A DNA stretch of 21,619 bases, taken from contig JAEWIL010000025.1 in the NCBI GenBank assembly GCA_023387085.1, forward strand, positions 1 to 21,619. The letters run 5' to 3'. This DNA comes from Pseudomonadota bacterium. GTDB taxonomy: Bacteria; Pseudomonadota; Alphaproteobacteria; Sphingomonadales; Sphingomonadaceae. The stretch's first letter is position 1, and every line of letters begins with the position of its first letter. Below are positions 13,565-21,076 of the stretch, piece by piece. Under the pieces are notes generated by a model, which was given only the letters and a program-made list of their open reading frames with translations, was not told where the DNA came from and made no database searches. The position numbers were made by a program, and so were the translations under genes.

Positions 13565-15022
13565 TCAGACAACCCGTTCGGCAAGCAGGGAGAATTGGTC
13601 GTCGATGCTGTTCTCGTCAAAGTCGGTCAGCGTCGTCGGATAGTCGCCGGTAAAGCAGGCGTCGCAATATTGCGGAATATCGTCGTTGCGCTTTGCTTCG
13701 CCGAGCGCACGATAAAGGCCGTCGATCGTCAGGAAGGCGAGGCTGTCGGCGTTGATGAAGTTCGCCATCTGGCCGACGGTCATCTGCGCGGCCAGCAGCT
13801 TGGCGCGTTCGGGCGTGTCGACGCCGTAGAAGCAGCTGTGCGAGGTCGGCGGGCTGGCGATCCGCATATGCACCTCGGCCGCGCCGGCATCGCGCATCAT
13901 CTGCACGATCTTGAGGCTGGTGGTGCCGCGCACGATCGAATCGTCGATCAGAATGATGCGCTTGCCGGCGATCAACGCGCGGTTGGCATTGTGCTTCAGC
14001 TTCACGCCGAGATGGCGGACCTTGTCGCCGGGCTGGATGAAGGTGCGGCCGACATAGTGCGAGCGAATGATCCCGAGCTCGAACGGGATGCCCGATTCCT
14101 GCGCATAGCCCAGAGCGGCGGGCGTTCCCGAATCGGGGACCGGAATGACGAGGTCGGCCTCGACCACATTCTCGCGCGCCAGTTCGGCGCCGATCGCCTT
14201 GCGAACCGAATAGACGCTCGTGCCCTCGACGATCGAATCGGGGCGCGAGAAATAGACATATTCGAAGATGCAGGGGCGCGCGTCGCGTTCGGCGAACGGG
14301 CGGTGCGACGTAAGCTGGCCCTCGCGAACGATGACCAGCTCGCCGGGTTCGACCGATCGCACGAACTCGGCGCCGACGACGTCGAGTGCGACGGTCTCCG
14401 ACGCGAAAATATAGGCGTCGCCGAGCTTGCCGATGACGAGCGGGCGGATGCCAAGCGGATCGCGGCACCCGATCATGCCCTCGGCCGTCAGGCAGATCAG
14501 CGAATAGGCGCCCTCGACCTGCTTCAGCGCGTCGATGAAGCGGTCGATCAGCGTGCGGTAGTTCGATGTTGCGACAAGGTGGATGATCACCTCGGTATCG
14601 CTCGTCGACTGGAAGATCGATCCGCGCCGGACGAGGAGTTTCTTGAGCGCCGTCGCGTTCGAAATATTGCCGTTATGCGCGACCGCGAAGCCGCCGGTCG
14701 ACAGGTCGGCGAACAGGGGCTGGACATTGCGCAACGCAGTCTCGCCCGTCGTCGAATAACGCACATGGCCGATCGAGGACGGGCCTGCGAGCTGGCGCAT
14801 GATGTCGTCGCGGTCGAAATTGCCGGCGACATGACCCATCGCGCGATGCGTATGGAAGTCCTTGCCGTCAAAGGCGGTAATGCCAGCGGCTTCCTGTCCG
14901 CGGTGCTGCAGGGCATGGAGGCCCAGCGCGACAACCGCGGCAGCGCTCTCGGCGCCATGAATACCAAAGACGCCGCACTCCTCGCGGAGCTTGTCGTCGT
15001 CGAAAGGATGGGTCGTCAGCAT
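13565..15022 (-). CDS. purF: Amidophosphoribosyltransferase
   Basis: This 485-residue enzyme catalyses the first committed step of purine synthesis, forming 5-phosphoribosylamine from PRPP and glutamine. The class II glutaminase nucleophile is C16, behind a 15-residue propeptide (REECGVFGIHG), so autocatalytic processing is expected. The glutaminase domain runs to about 235 (HNGNISN at 116-122). The PRPP loop IILIDDSIVRGTTS is at 356-369. C251, C397, C453 and C456 match the four [4Fe-4S] ligands of the Bacillus-type enzyme, which marks it as the iron-sulfur form and not the E. coli form. It is followed 4 bp later by the SDR gene. The start ATG (15022) diverges from hisI. Confidence 0.96.
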   Translation of the reverse strand: MLTTHPFDDDKLREECGVFGIHGAESAAAVVALGLHALQHRGQEAAGITAFDGKDFHTHRAMGHVAGNFDRDDIMRQLAGPSSIGHVRYSTTGETALRNVQPLFADLSTGGFAVAHNGNISNATALKKLLVRRGSIFQSTSDTEVIIHLVATSNYRTLIDRFIDALKQVEGAYSLICLTAEGMIGCRDPLGIRPLVIGKLGDAYIFASETVALDVVGAEFVRSVEPGELVIVREGQLTSHRPFAERDARPCIFEYVYFSRPDSIVEGTSVYSVRKAIGAELARENVVEADLVIPVPDSGTPAALGYAQESGIPFELGIIRSHYVGRTFIQPGDKVRHLGVKLKHNANRALIAGKRIILIDDSIVRGTTSLKIVQMMRDAGAAEVHMRIASPPTSHSCFYGVDTPERAKLLAAQMTVGQMANFINADSLAFLTIDGLYRALGEAKRNDDIPQYCDACFTGDYPTTLTDFDENSIDDQFSLLAERVV

Positions 15023-15165
15023 GTCGTTCCGGCAGCGAGGGGCGATGACTGCGGCGCATATAGGGAGGGTTGTTCCAAATGTCGCCCCCCAACTTCACAC
15101 TATTGTCATGCGCGGCCACCTCGACGGGGTGACAGCGGCCCGCATCCTGCCTTAAAGCGTTGCTC
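15023..15165. promoter_or_regulatory. Divergent intergenic region purF / hisI
   Basis: This 143-bp region separates purF (minus) and hisI (plus) and must hold both promoters. A TATATG hexamer on the minus strand near 15057-15062 could be the -10 for purF, but no convincing -35 at standard spacing is seen. I find no clear operator or riboswitch. Confidence 0.35.
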
Positions 15166-15540
15166 ATGGACAAAACCAGCGACGAAACCGACCGCTTTCT
15201 GCCCCGCTTCGATGGCGCCGGGCTTGTTACCGCGATCGTCACCGATGCCGCGACCGGCACCTTGTTGATGGTCGCCCATATGAATCATGATGCGATCGGC
15301 CTGACGCAGCAAACCGGCTTCGCGCATTTCTGGTCGCGCTCGCGCCGGTCGCTGTGGCTCAAGGGCGAGACGTCGGGAAACCGCCTCGCGCTTGTCGAGA
15401 TGCGGGTGGATTGCGATCAGGACGCGCTGCTGTTGCGGGTGACACCCGAGGGGCCGGCCTGCCATACCGGGCGGCGCTCCTGCTTCTATCGGCGCGTGGA
15501 AACGGATGGCTCGCTCACCTTTCTTGGCGACGATGCCTGA
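15166..15540 (+). CDS. hisI: Phosphoribosyl-AMP cyclohydrolase
   Basis: This 124-residue Zn/Mg enzyme hydrolyses the adenine ring of phosphoribosyl-AMP, the third step of histidine synthesis. Motifs are GFAHFWSRSRRSLWLKGETS at 51-70, SGN at 70-72, the Mg ligands D82, D84, D86 (VDCDQD) and Zn ligands C83, C99 and C106 (GPACHTGRRSC). It is a stand-alone HisI domain without the HisE part, as is usual in alphaproteobacteria. I chose ATG at 15166; a TTG two codons earlier is possible. No strong Shine-Dalgarno is visible. The gene sits apart from any other his gene in the window and overlaps the lipoprotein gene by 8 bp. Confidence 0.94.
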   Translation: MDKTSDETDRFLPRFDGAGLVTAIVTDAATGTLLMVAHMNHDAIGLTQQTGFAHFWSRSRRSLWLKGETSGNRLALVEMRVDCDQDALLLRVTPEGPACHTGRRSCFYRRVETDGSLTFLGDDA

Positions 15541-16075
15541 TCGCCGCATCGTCTGGCTGACGCTCGCGCTGGTGCTTGCCGGTTGCGATCGGGGTGGGCG
15601 AAATGCCGGCGGCAGCGCGATCGACGCGAGCAACCCGCTCGAAATCGCGGCGCGCGAGCGGGGCGTGGTCCGGACCGATACGGCGGCGCCTACCGGCGTG
15701 TTCGAACGGTCGCACGAACTGGGGCGTGACGCGATGTGCGTGGTGCCCGATGGCGTTGGCCGCTGGCGGTTCGCGGTCACCGCGTCCTACGGTCCGGGCT
15801 TGTCGTGCGCGGCTGAAGGAACGATCACGCGTGCCGACGATGGCTGGCACATGCATTTTGTCGGTGTTGAAGGCTGCGACACGGTCGTGACCGAAGAAGA
15901 GGATGAGCTGCGCCTGCCCGGTAGACTCCCCTCGCAATGCGACAGTCTTTGTCCTGCACGGGCGTCGCTGTCGGGTCTCCGCCTTCCGCGCGCGAGTTGG
16001 TCCGAAGCCGATGCGAAACGCTTGCAGATTCGCGACGGACGCGGCAATGTCGTCCGGCCTTGCGCGGACTTGTGA
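15533..16075 (+). CDS. Cysteine-rich lipoprotein of unknown function
   Basis: This 180-residue protein begins with a lipoprotein signal peptide: MPDRRIVWLTLALVLAGC, lipobox LAGC with the lipidated cysteine at residue 18. The mature part has six more cysteines (69, 92, 115, 136, 140, 177), enough for three disulfides, which fits a periplasmic or outer-membrane location. I do not recognise the family; the layout (MCVVPDG, GLSCAAEGTI, GCDTVV) is reminiscent of small periplasmic proteins common in sphingomonads. The ATG at 15533 overlaps the hisI stop by 8 bp, so it is probably co-transcribed with hisI. The next gene has its own promoter-like sequence. Confidence 0.78.
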   Translation: MPDRRIVWLTLALVLAGCDRGGRNAGGSAIDASNPLEIAARERGVVRTDTAAPTGVFERSHELGRDAMCVVPDGVGRWRFAVTASYGPGLSCAAEGTITRADDGWHMHFVGVEGCDTVVTEEEDELRLPGRLPSQCDSLCPARASLSGLRLPRASWSEADAKRLQIRDGRGNVVRPCADL

Positions 16076-16102
16076 ACGATAATTTCGCCGCGTCCGTCAG
16101 CC

Positions 16103-16131
16103 TTGACGTTCACGTCAACGGAAACTATCCT
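16103..16131 (+). promoter_or_regulatory. Promoter with embedded perfect inverted repeat, MerR-type gene
   Basis: TTGACGT-TC-ACGTCAA at 16103-16118 is a perfect 7-2-7 inverted repeat. Its left arm begins with TTGACG (16103-16108), which matches a -35 element. After 17 bases follows TATCCT (16126-16131), a -10-like hexamer. A start of transcription about 7 bases later would fall on the ATG of the MerR gene at 16138. The repeat is therefore the likely operator of the regulator it precedes. From memory it resembles operators of MerR regulators of branched-chain and fatty acyl-CoA degradation (LiuR type). Confidence 0.65.
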
Positions 16132-16137
16132 CGCGCC

Positions 16138-16569
16138 ATGACCGAAGAATACGGCCACGCCCATATCGATACGCCCGATCACCTCGGCCGCGATCAGTTC
16201 AGTATCACCGATCTTTCGACGGAATTCGGCGTCACCGCCCGCGCGCTTCGTTTTTACGAGGACGAGGGATTGATCAGTCCGTCGCGCAAGGGCCTGTCGC
16301 GCATTTATTCGAAGCGCGACCGCGCACGGCTCGCCTGGATCTTGCGCGCAAAACGTACCGGTTTCAGCCTCGCCGACATTCGCGAGATGATCGATCTCTA
16401 CGACGTCGGCGACGGTCGCAAGACCCAGCGCCAGGTGACGATCGAAAAGTGCCGGCAGCGGATCAGCCTGCTCCAGCGTCAGCGCGACGACATCGACAGC
16501 GCTGTCGAAGAACTGACACGTTTCATCGATACGGTGAAGAAGGTCGACGCCGGCCAGAAAGTAAGCTGA
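16138..16569 (+). CDS. MerR-family transcriptional regulator (acyl-CoA metabolism type)
   Basis: This 143-residue regulator has a winged HTH at about 21-75 (FSITDLSTEFGVTARALRFY, EDEGLISPSRKGLSRIY), the second helix pair LAWILRAKRTGFSLADIREM, and a coiled-coil dimer helix at about 100-135. No cysteine cluster for metal binding is present (only C105), which argues against a metal sensor. The upstream promoter holds a perfect inverted repeat, so autoregulation is likely. The ATG at 16138 has no Shine-Dalgarno and coincides with the predicted transcription start, suggesting a leaderless mRNA. It precedes an acyl-CoA dehydrogenase gene by 65 bp, and its family includes regulators of leucine/isovalerate and fatty-acid degradation, so that gene is the likely target. 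The effector is not known. Confidence 0.87.
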   Translation: MTEEYGHAHIDTPDHLGRDQFSITDLSTEFGVTARALRFYEDEGLISPSRKGLSRIYSKRDRARLAWILRAKRTGFSLADIREMIDLYDVGDGRKTQRQVTIEKCRQRISLLQRQRDDIDSAVEELTRFIDTVKKVDAGQKVS

Positions 16570-16634
16570 GCTTCGACTTCACGGCCTCCCCGGGCGAGAT
16601 TTTAGCCAACCCCTGTTTTTCAGAGAGATGAAGC

Positions 16635-18437
16635 ATGCCTGCCTATCGCGCGCCCGTCCAAGATACACTCTTCCTGCTCAACGACGTGCTCGGCATCGAA
16701 CGCTACGCAAATCTGCCGGGCTTCGCCAATGCGACGCCCGACATGATCGAGGCGGTACTGAACGAAGCGGGCAAATTCTGCGAGGAAGTGCTGTTTCCGA
16801 TCAACTATTCGGGCGACCAGGAAGGCTGTACCCGTCACGAAGACGGCTCAGTGACCACGCCCGAGGGCTTCAAGGAGGCGTATAAAGCCTATTGCGAGGC
16901 CGGCTGGACGCTGCTCACCCAGCCCGAGGAGTTCGGCGGACAGGGGCTGCCGCATATCGTCGGCTTTCCGGTGGAGGAATATCGCATGGCGGCGAACCAG
17001 GCGTTCGCCATGTATCCGGGGCTGACGCAGGCAGCGGTCGCCGCGATCCTGGTCAAGGGATCGGACGAGCAGAAGGCCACCTATGCGCCGCGGATGATTT
17101 CGGGCGAGTGGGGCGGGACGATGAACCTGACCGAGCCGCATTGCGGCACCGACCTTGGCCTGATCCGCACGCGGGCTGTGCCGAATGCCGATGGCAGCTA
17201 TGCGGTGACGGGAACCAAGATATTCATCTCGTCGGGCGAGCATGACCTGACCGACAACATTATCCATCTTGTTCTCGCGAAGACGCCCGATGCCCCCGAC
17301 AGCGTCAAGGGCATCTCGCTGTTCATCGTGCCCAAATTCCTTGTGAACGACGACGGCTCGCTCGGCGAGCGCAACACGCTGTCGTGCGGCTCGATCGAGC
17401 ACAAGATGGGCATCCACGCCAATGCGACCTGCGTCATGAATTACGACGGCGCGAAGGGATGGATGGTCGGCGAGGAGAACAAGGGCCTCGCCGCGATGTT
17501 CGTGATGATGAACGCCGCGCGTCTCGGCGTCGGTATCCAGGGACTGGGGCAGGCGGACGTCGCGTTCCAGAATGCCGTGCAATATGCGCAGGACCGCCGG
17601 CAGGGCCGCGCGCTGACCGGTCCGCAAGACCCTCAGGAAAAGGCCGATCCTCTGTTCGTCCATCCCGACGTTCGCCGCATGCTGATGGACGGCAAGGCGG
17701 TCGTTGAGGGGCTGCGCGCGCTTTGCCTGTGGGGCGCCTTGCAGGTCGATCTCGCGCACGCCGCCGAATCCGAGGAAGAGCGCCAGCGCGCCGACGATCT
17801 CGTCAGCCTGCTGACCCCCGTGATCAAGGGCTATGGCACCGACAAGGGCTACGAGGTCGCGACCAATGCCCAACAGGTTTTCGGCGGTCATGGATACATC
17901 GAGGAGCAGGGCATGTCGCAATATGTCCGCGATGCCCGCATCACGATGATCTACGAGGGCGCGAATGGTGTGCAGGCGATGGACCTTGTCGGCCGCAAGC
18001 TCGCGCAGAACGGCGGCCGAGCGATCCAGGCGCTGTTCGCGATTGTCGACGAGGAATGCGCCGCCGCCAAATCCAGGGCGGCTTTGACAAGTCTCGCGAC
18101 CCAGCTCGAAAAGGCGAATGGCGAACTCAAGGCCGCGACGATGTGGTTCATGGCAAACGGGATGACGAACCCGAACAATGTTGGCGCGGGCGCGCATCAT
18201 TATATGCACATCACCGGCATAGTCGCGCTGGGTCTGATGTGGCTCCGGATGGCCGAAGCCGCCCAGAAGGCACTCGACGAAGGGCGCGGCAACAAGGCCT
18301 TCCTTGAGGCGAAGATCGTCACCGCGCGCCACTTCGGTGAACGCTTCATCCCCGACGCCGGCGCGCTGCGCCGCAAGATCGAGGCGGGCAGCGAGGCGAT
18401 GATGACGCTGACACCCGAGCAATTCTTCGCCGCCTGA
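16635..18437 (+). CDS. Acyl-CoA dehydrogenase, long form (DmdC-like) with C-terminal extension
   Basis: This 600-residue FAD enzyme performs the first oxidation of beta-oxidation, transferring electrons to ETF. Domains in order: N-terminal helical region (about 35-155), middle beta domain from MNLTEPHCGTDLG (about 160-270), the helical domain with QVFGGHGYIEEQG and ITMIYEGANGVQAMDLVGRK, in which E441 is the catalytic-base candidate, and a ~130-residue C-terminal extension (about 465-590). Length and N-terminus (MPAYRAPVQDTLFLL) fit the group annotated as 3-methylmercaptopropionyl-CoA dehydrogenase or long acyl-CoA dehydrogenase; the true chain length cannot be read from sequence. AGAGAG precedes the ATG at 16635. 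It follows the MerR gene by 65 bp and is probably its target. Confidence 0.93.
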   Translation: MPAYRAPVQDTLFLLNDVLGIERYANLPGFANATPDMIEAVLNEAGKFCEEVLFPINYSGDQEGCTRHEDGSVTTPEGFKEAYKAYCEAGWTLLTQPEEFGGQGLPHIVGFPVEEYRMAANQAFAMYPGLTQAAVAAILVKGSDEQKATYAPRMISGEWGGTMNLTEPHCGTDLGLIRTRAVPNADGSYAVTGTKIFISSGEHDLTDNIIHLVLAKTPDAPDSVKGISLFIVPKFLVNDDGSLGERNTLSCGSIEHKMGIHANATCVMNYDGAKGWMVGEENKGLAAMFVMMNAARLGVGIQGLGQADVAFQNAVQYAQDRRQGRALTGPQDPQEKADPLFVHPDVRRMLMDGKAVVEGLRALCLWGALQVDLAHAAESEEERQRADDLVSLLTPVIKGYGTDKGYEVATNAQQVFGGHGYIEEQGMSQYVRDARITMIYEGANGVQAMDLVGRKLAQNGGRAIQALFAIVDEECAAAKSRAALTSLATQLEKANGELKAATMWFMANGMTNPNNVGAGAHHYMHITGIVALGLMWLRMAEAAQKALDEGRGNKAFLEAKIVTARHFGERFIPDAGALRRKIEAGSEAMMTLTPEQFFAA

Positions 18438-18479
18438 TGCGCCCGCGGAACCTTTTGCGTCCACCGACGTGATAGGCGA

Positions 18480-19979
18480 ATGAGCGGGGACGATGTCAGG
18501 CCGGTCGTCGTGCCGGGCCGGAATTGCTGGAGGATCGAGCGCGCCGACAAGGCGCGAATGATCGTCGACGCCGAGGATTATTATGCGTTGCTCGAACGGC
18601 TGATGGCCGGTGCGAGGGAGCGTATCCTCCTGATCGGGTGGGATTTCGATCCCCGGATAAGCCTGGCTCCGGATGACAGAGGCCAGGGGCGGTCACTGGG
18701 AAAGTATCTCCTTCGTCTCGCCAAGGAAAAGCCCGATCGGGAAATCGATATTCTCCGCTGGAATTTTGGCGGGTTGAAACAGATATTGATACCGTCGATC
18801 CTGGCGATGATCCTGCGATGGAAGGTGACGCGCGCGATCAGCTTTCGCATGGACAGCGCGCATCCGCTGGGGTGCAGCCATCATCAGAAGGTCGCGGTTT
18901 TCGACGATCACCTTGCGGTATGCGGGGGTATCGATGTCGCGACGGCGCGCTGGGACACGCGCGATCATCGCGACGACGATCCACGCCGCCGCCTGCCGGG
19001 CGGAAAGCGTTACACGCCCTGGCACGATTCCACGATGGTGCTGGCCGGACCGGTGGGATCGGCGCTGGCGGACCTCGGCAACGACCGGTGGCAGCGGGCA
19101 ACCAAGCACCCGCTTCGGCAAATCGCCGCGGAAGGGGAGAATTGGCCCAACGATCTCGTTGCCGATTTCGAGGACGTCGATGTCGCGATTTCGCGCACTC
19201 GCGCCGAATATGGCAATAGCCCCGAGGTCCGCGAGATCGAGCAACTTTATCTCGATATGATCGCGTCGGCGAAGCGCTTCATCTATTTCGAAAACCAGTA
19301 TTTCACTTGTGGAAAGATCGCTGCCGCCATCGCGGAACGGCTGGATGAGGATGACGCGCCCGAGTTCGTCCTGGTGATGCCGGAGACCGCCGACGGATGG
19401 TTGGAGCAAAAGGCCATGGACGGCGCGCGGGTTAAACTGGTGCGTGAAATCGCCAAGGCGAAGCACGGCGACCGCCTGCGCGTCTATTACCCCCGGACGG
19501 CTAAGGGCGAGGCCATTTACGTCCACGCGAAGACCACGATCGTCGATGACCGCATATTCCGCGTCGGATCGGCGAATATGAACAATCGGTCGATGGGCCT
19601 CGACAGCGAATGCGATGTAACGATCGATACTGCGCTCCCGTCGAACGCGGACGCCGGACCGGCAATCCGGCGGCTACGCGAATCCTTGATCGCGGAGCAT
19701 CTTGGCGTCGAGCCCGCGGCGGTCGCAGAGCGCTTCGACGCCACGGGATCGTTGATCCGGGCGATCGAGGAATTGCGCGGCGACGGGCGGACGCTCGTTC
19801 TCCTGAACCTGGTCGAGCCGGGTCCTCTCGACGATTTCATCGCCGACAACGAACTCCTCGATCCGACCAGCCCCGACGCGATGTTCGAAAGCTTTACCGA
19901 GCGCGGCCTTCGGAAAAGCTGGCGTCGCGGCCGCAACTGGATGAAGCGGCACCGGCCGTTTCGGCGCCAAGCGTCCTGA
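18480..19979 (+). CDS. Phospholipase D family protein with two HKD motifs
   Basis: This 499-residue member of the PLD superfamily (phospholipase D / cardiolipin-synthase-like) has HKD motif 1 at H135-x-K137-x4-D142 (HHQKVAVFDD) and motif 2 at H349-x-K351-x4-D356 (VHAKTTIVDD), each followed by the usual G-x-x-N/D element (CGGIDV; GSANMNNRSM). ENQYF and WHDSTMVLAGP are typical of the PLD1/PLD2-like group. No signal peptide is seen; residues about 101-112 form a short hydrophobic stretch, so peripheral membrane association is possible. Phosphodiester transfer on phospholipids is likely; hydrolase versus transferase activity is open. It starts 42 bp after the acyl-CoA dehydrogenase gene and ends 56 bp before the TIR gene start chosen here. 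Confidence 0.9.
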   Translation: MSGDDVRPVVVPGRNCWRIERADKARMIVDAEDYYALLERLMAGARERILLIGWDFDPRISLAPDDRGQGRSLGKYLLRLAKEKPDREIDILRWNFGGLKQILIPSILAMILRWKVTRAISFRMDSAHPLGCSHHQKVAVFDDHLAVCGGIDVATARWDTRDHRDDDPRRRLPGGKRYTPWHDSTMVLAGPVGSALADLGNDRWQRATKHPLRQIAAEGENWPNDLVADFEDVDVAISRTRAEYGNSPEVREIEQLYLDMIASAKRFIYFENQYFTCGKIAAAIAERLDEDDAPEFVLVMPETADGWLEQKAMDGARVKLVREIAKAKHGDRLRVYYPRTAKGEAIYVHAKTTIVDDRIFRVGSANMNNRSMGLDSECDVTIDTALPSNADAGPAIRRLRESLIAEHLGVEPAAVAERFDATGSLIRAIEELRGDGRTLVLLNLVEPGPLDDFIADNELLDPTSPDAMFESFTERGLRKSWRRGRNWMKRHRPFRRQAS

Positions 19980-19985
19980 TTGTCT

Positions 19986-20028
19986 TGTGAGCATAGTCAC
20001 TTGCGGACGCGGCGCTTGCCCATATGAT
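19986..20028 (+). promoter_or_regulatory. Putative CRP-like site and promoter of the TIR gene
   Basis: TGTGA-GCATAG-TCACT at 19986-20001 matches the CRP consensus TGTGA-N6-TCACA except for the last base. TTGCGG (20001-20006) and TATGAT (20023-20028), 16 bases apart, form a possible -35/-10 pair. If transcription starts near 20035, the palindrome centre (about 19993.5) is about 41.5 bases upstream, the class II activator position. This is pattern reading only. Confidence 0.45.
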
Positions 20029-20035
20029 GCGCTCG

Positions 20036-21076
20036 ATGACCGACGCCGGACCAACGCCGATCGCGCCAAAGCGGCGTTCCGCTTTCATCAGCCATCATAG
20101 TTCGCAGGTCGAGACCGCGAGGCGCCTCAAGCGCCTGCTCGCGGCGCATGGCATCGACGGCTGGCTGGCGCCCGATGACATCGCGGCGGGAACCGCGTTC
20201 GACGAGTCGATCGTCGAGCAGATCGAACGGTCCGATGCTATCATCCTGCTGTTATGTCCCCAATCGGACCAGTCGCGCCATGTGAAACGCGAATTGATGC
20301 TGGGCGAGGACAGCAACAAGACGATCCTGCCGGTCCGGCTCGAGGATATTCGGGCGCAGGGGCTCGCCTATTGGCTCAAGGATTATCAGTGGATCGACTG
20401 GTTCGCGGGCGAAGACCAGGCCGTCGAGCGGATCGTCGCGGCGATGATCCGCGCCGCGGGACTTGGCACAGCGTCCGCCGAAAACGCGCGGCAGATCCCA
20501 TCCTCGTCCACCGCCGCACGACCCGCCTCGCGGCCGAAGCGGTTGTGGCTGGGCGTTGCCGCACTCGGCGTTCTGCTCGCCACCGGGGCGGGTGCGATGT
20601 GGTGGACGTCGGCCCGGTCGCCAGCCGGCGACGCGTCCGCCGACGTTGCGGACAATCCGATCGAGCCCGGCATCTGGACGAGCAAGCGCGAGGTCGTGAA
20701 AATCCTCTTTCCCGAGGAAATCGCCCCCGATTATGAAAAGCAGTTCAAGGCGCTGCTGGAAAACGACCCCGACCCCGAGGACTGCATCGCCGAAAAGGTC
20801 GCGGCCAAACCGGATGTCGAACTCTTCGATCCCGAACACAAGTCACAATGCACGATCGGATCGTTCAAGATGAACGGCGGGCGGATCAGCGGCTATCTCA
20901 ACTGCAAGATTGCGGGCGACCCCAACGGCAATCTGCAGGTCACCGTTCGCGGCACCTACACGCGTACCAGCATGGAGTTCGACAATGTCGTCACCATGCA
21001 GACGAGCCAAGGCATGGTGCGCTTCCGCAGCCATGAAACCCAGAACTGGCTTCGCGGGCCCGCCTGCAAAACCTGA
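20036..21076 (+). CDS. TIR domain - transmembrane segment - DUF3617-like periplasmic domain fusion
   Basis: This 346-residue protein has three parts. Residues about 12-135 form a TIR domain: RRSAFISHHSS at the start, HGIDGWLAPDDIAAGTAFDE (BB-loop region) and RHVKREL, where E86 aligns with the glutamate that is catalytic in NAD-cleaving TIR proteins such as SARM1. A Pro/Ser/Arg-rich linker precedes one hydrophobic segment at about 170-189. The rest (about 208-346) resembles DUF3617, a small exported domain common in sphingomonads: PGIWTSKREV, DCIAEKVAAKPDVELFDPE, four cysteines at 250, 272, 290 and 344. With basic residues before the membrane segment, the TIR part should be cytoplasmic and DUF3617 periplasmic. 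Alternative starts are at 20024 and 20027; I prefer 20036 because a -10-like TATGAT overlaps the earlier ATGs. The function is unknown. Confidence 0.82.
   Translation: MTDAGPTPIAPKRRSAFISHHSSQVETARRLKRLLAAHGIDGWLAPDDIAAGTAFDESIVEQIERSDAIILLLCPQSDQSRHVKRELMLGEDSNKTILPVRLEDIRAQGLAYWLKDYQWIDWFAGEDQAVERIVAAMIRAAGLGTASAENARQIPSSSTAARPASRPKRLWLGVAALGVLLATGAGAMWWTSARSPAGDASADVADNPIEPGIWTSKREVVKILFPEEIAPDYEKQFKALLENDPDPEDCIAEKVAAKPDVELFDPEHKSQCTIGSFKMNGGRISGYLNCKIAGDPNGNLQVTVRGTYTRTSMEFDNVVTMQTSQGMVRFRSHETQNWLRGPACKT

Noticed and set aside
13433..15268. Very long open frame (611 codons) on the plus strand opposite purF
   Set aside because: purF and the SDR on the minus strand have full catalytic motifs. 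The plus frame is rich in Arg, Asp and Ala, shows no recognisable domain, and is the usual open antisense frame of high-GC coding DNA.
16848..18464. 538-codon open frame on the minus strand opposite the acyl-CoA dehydrogenase gene
   Set aside because: His/Arg-rich composition without motifs, and the opposite strand encodes a complete dehydrogenase. Treated as a shadow frame.
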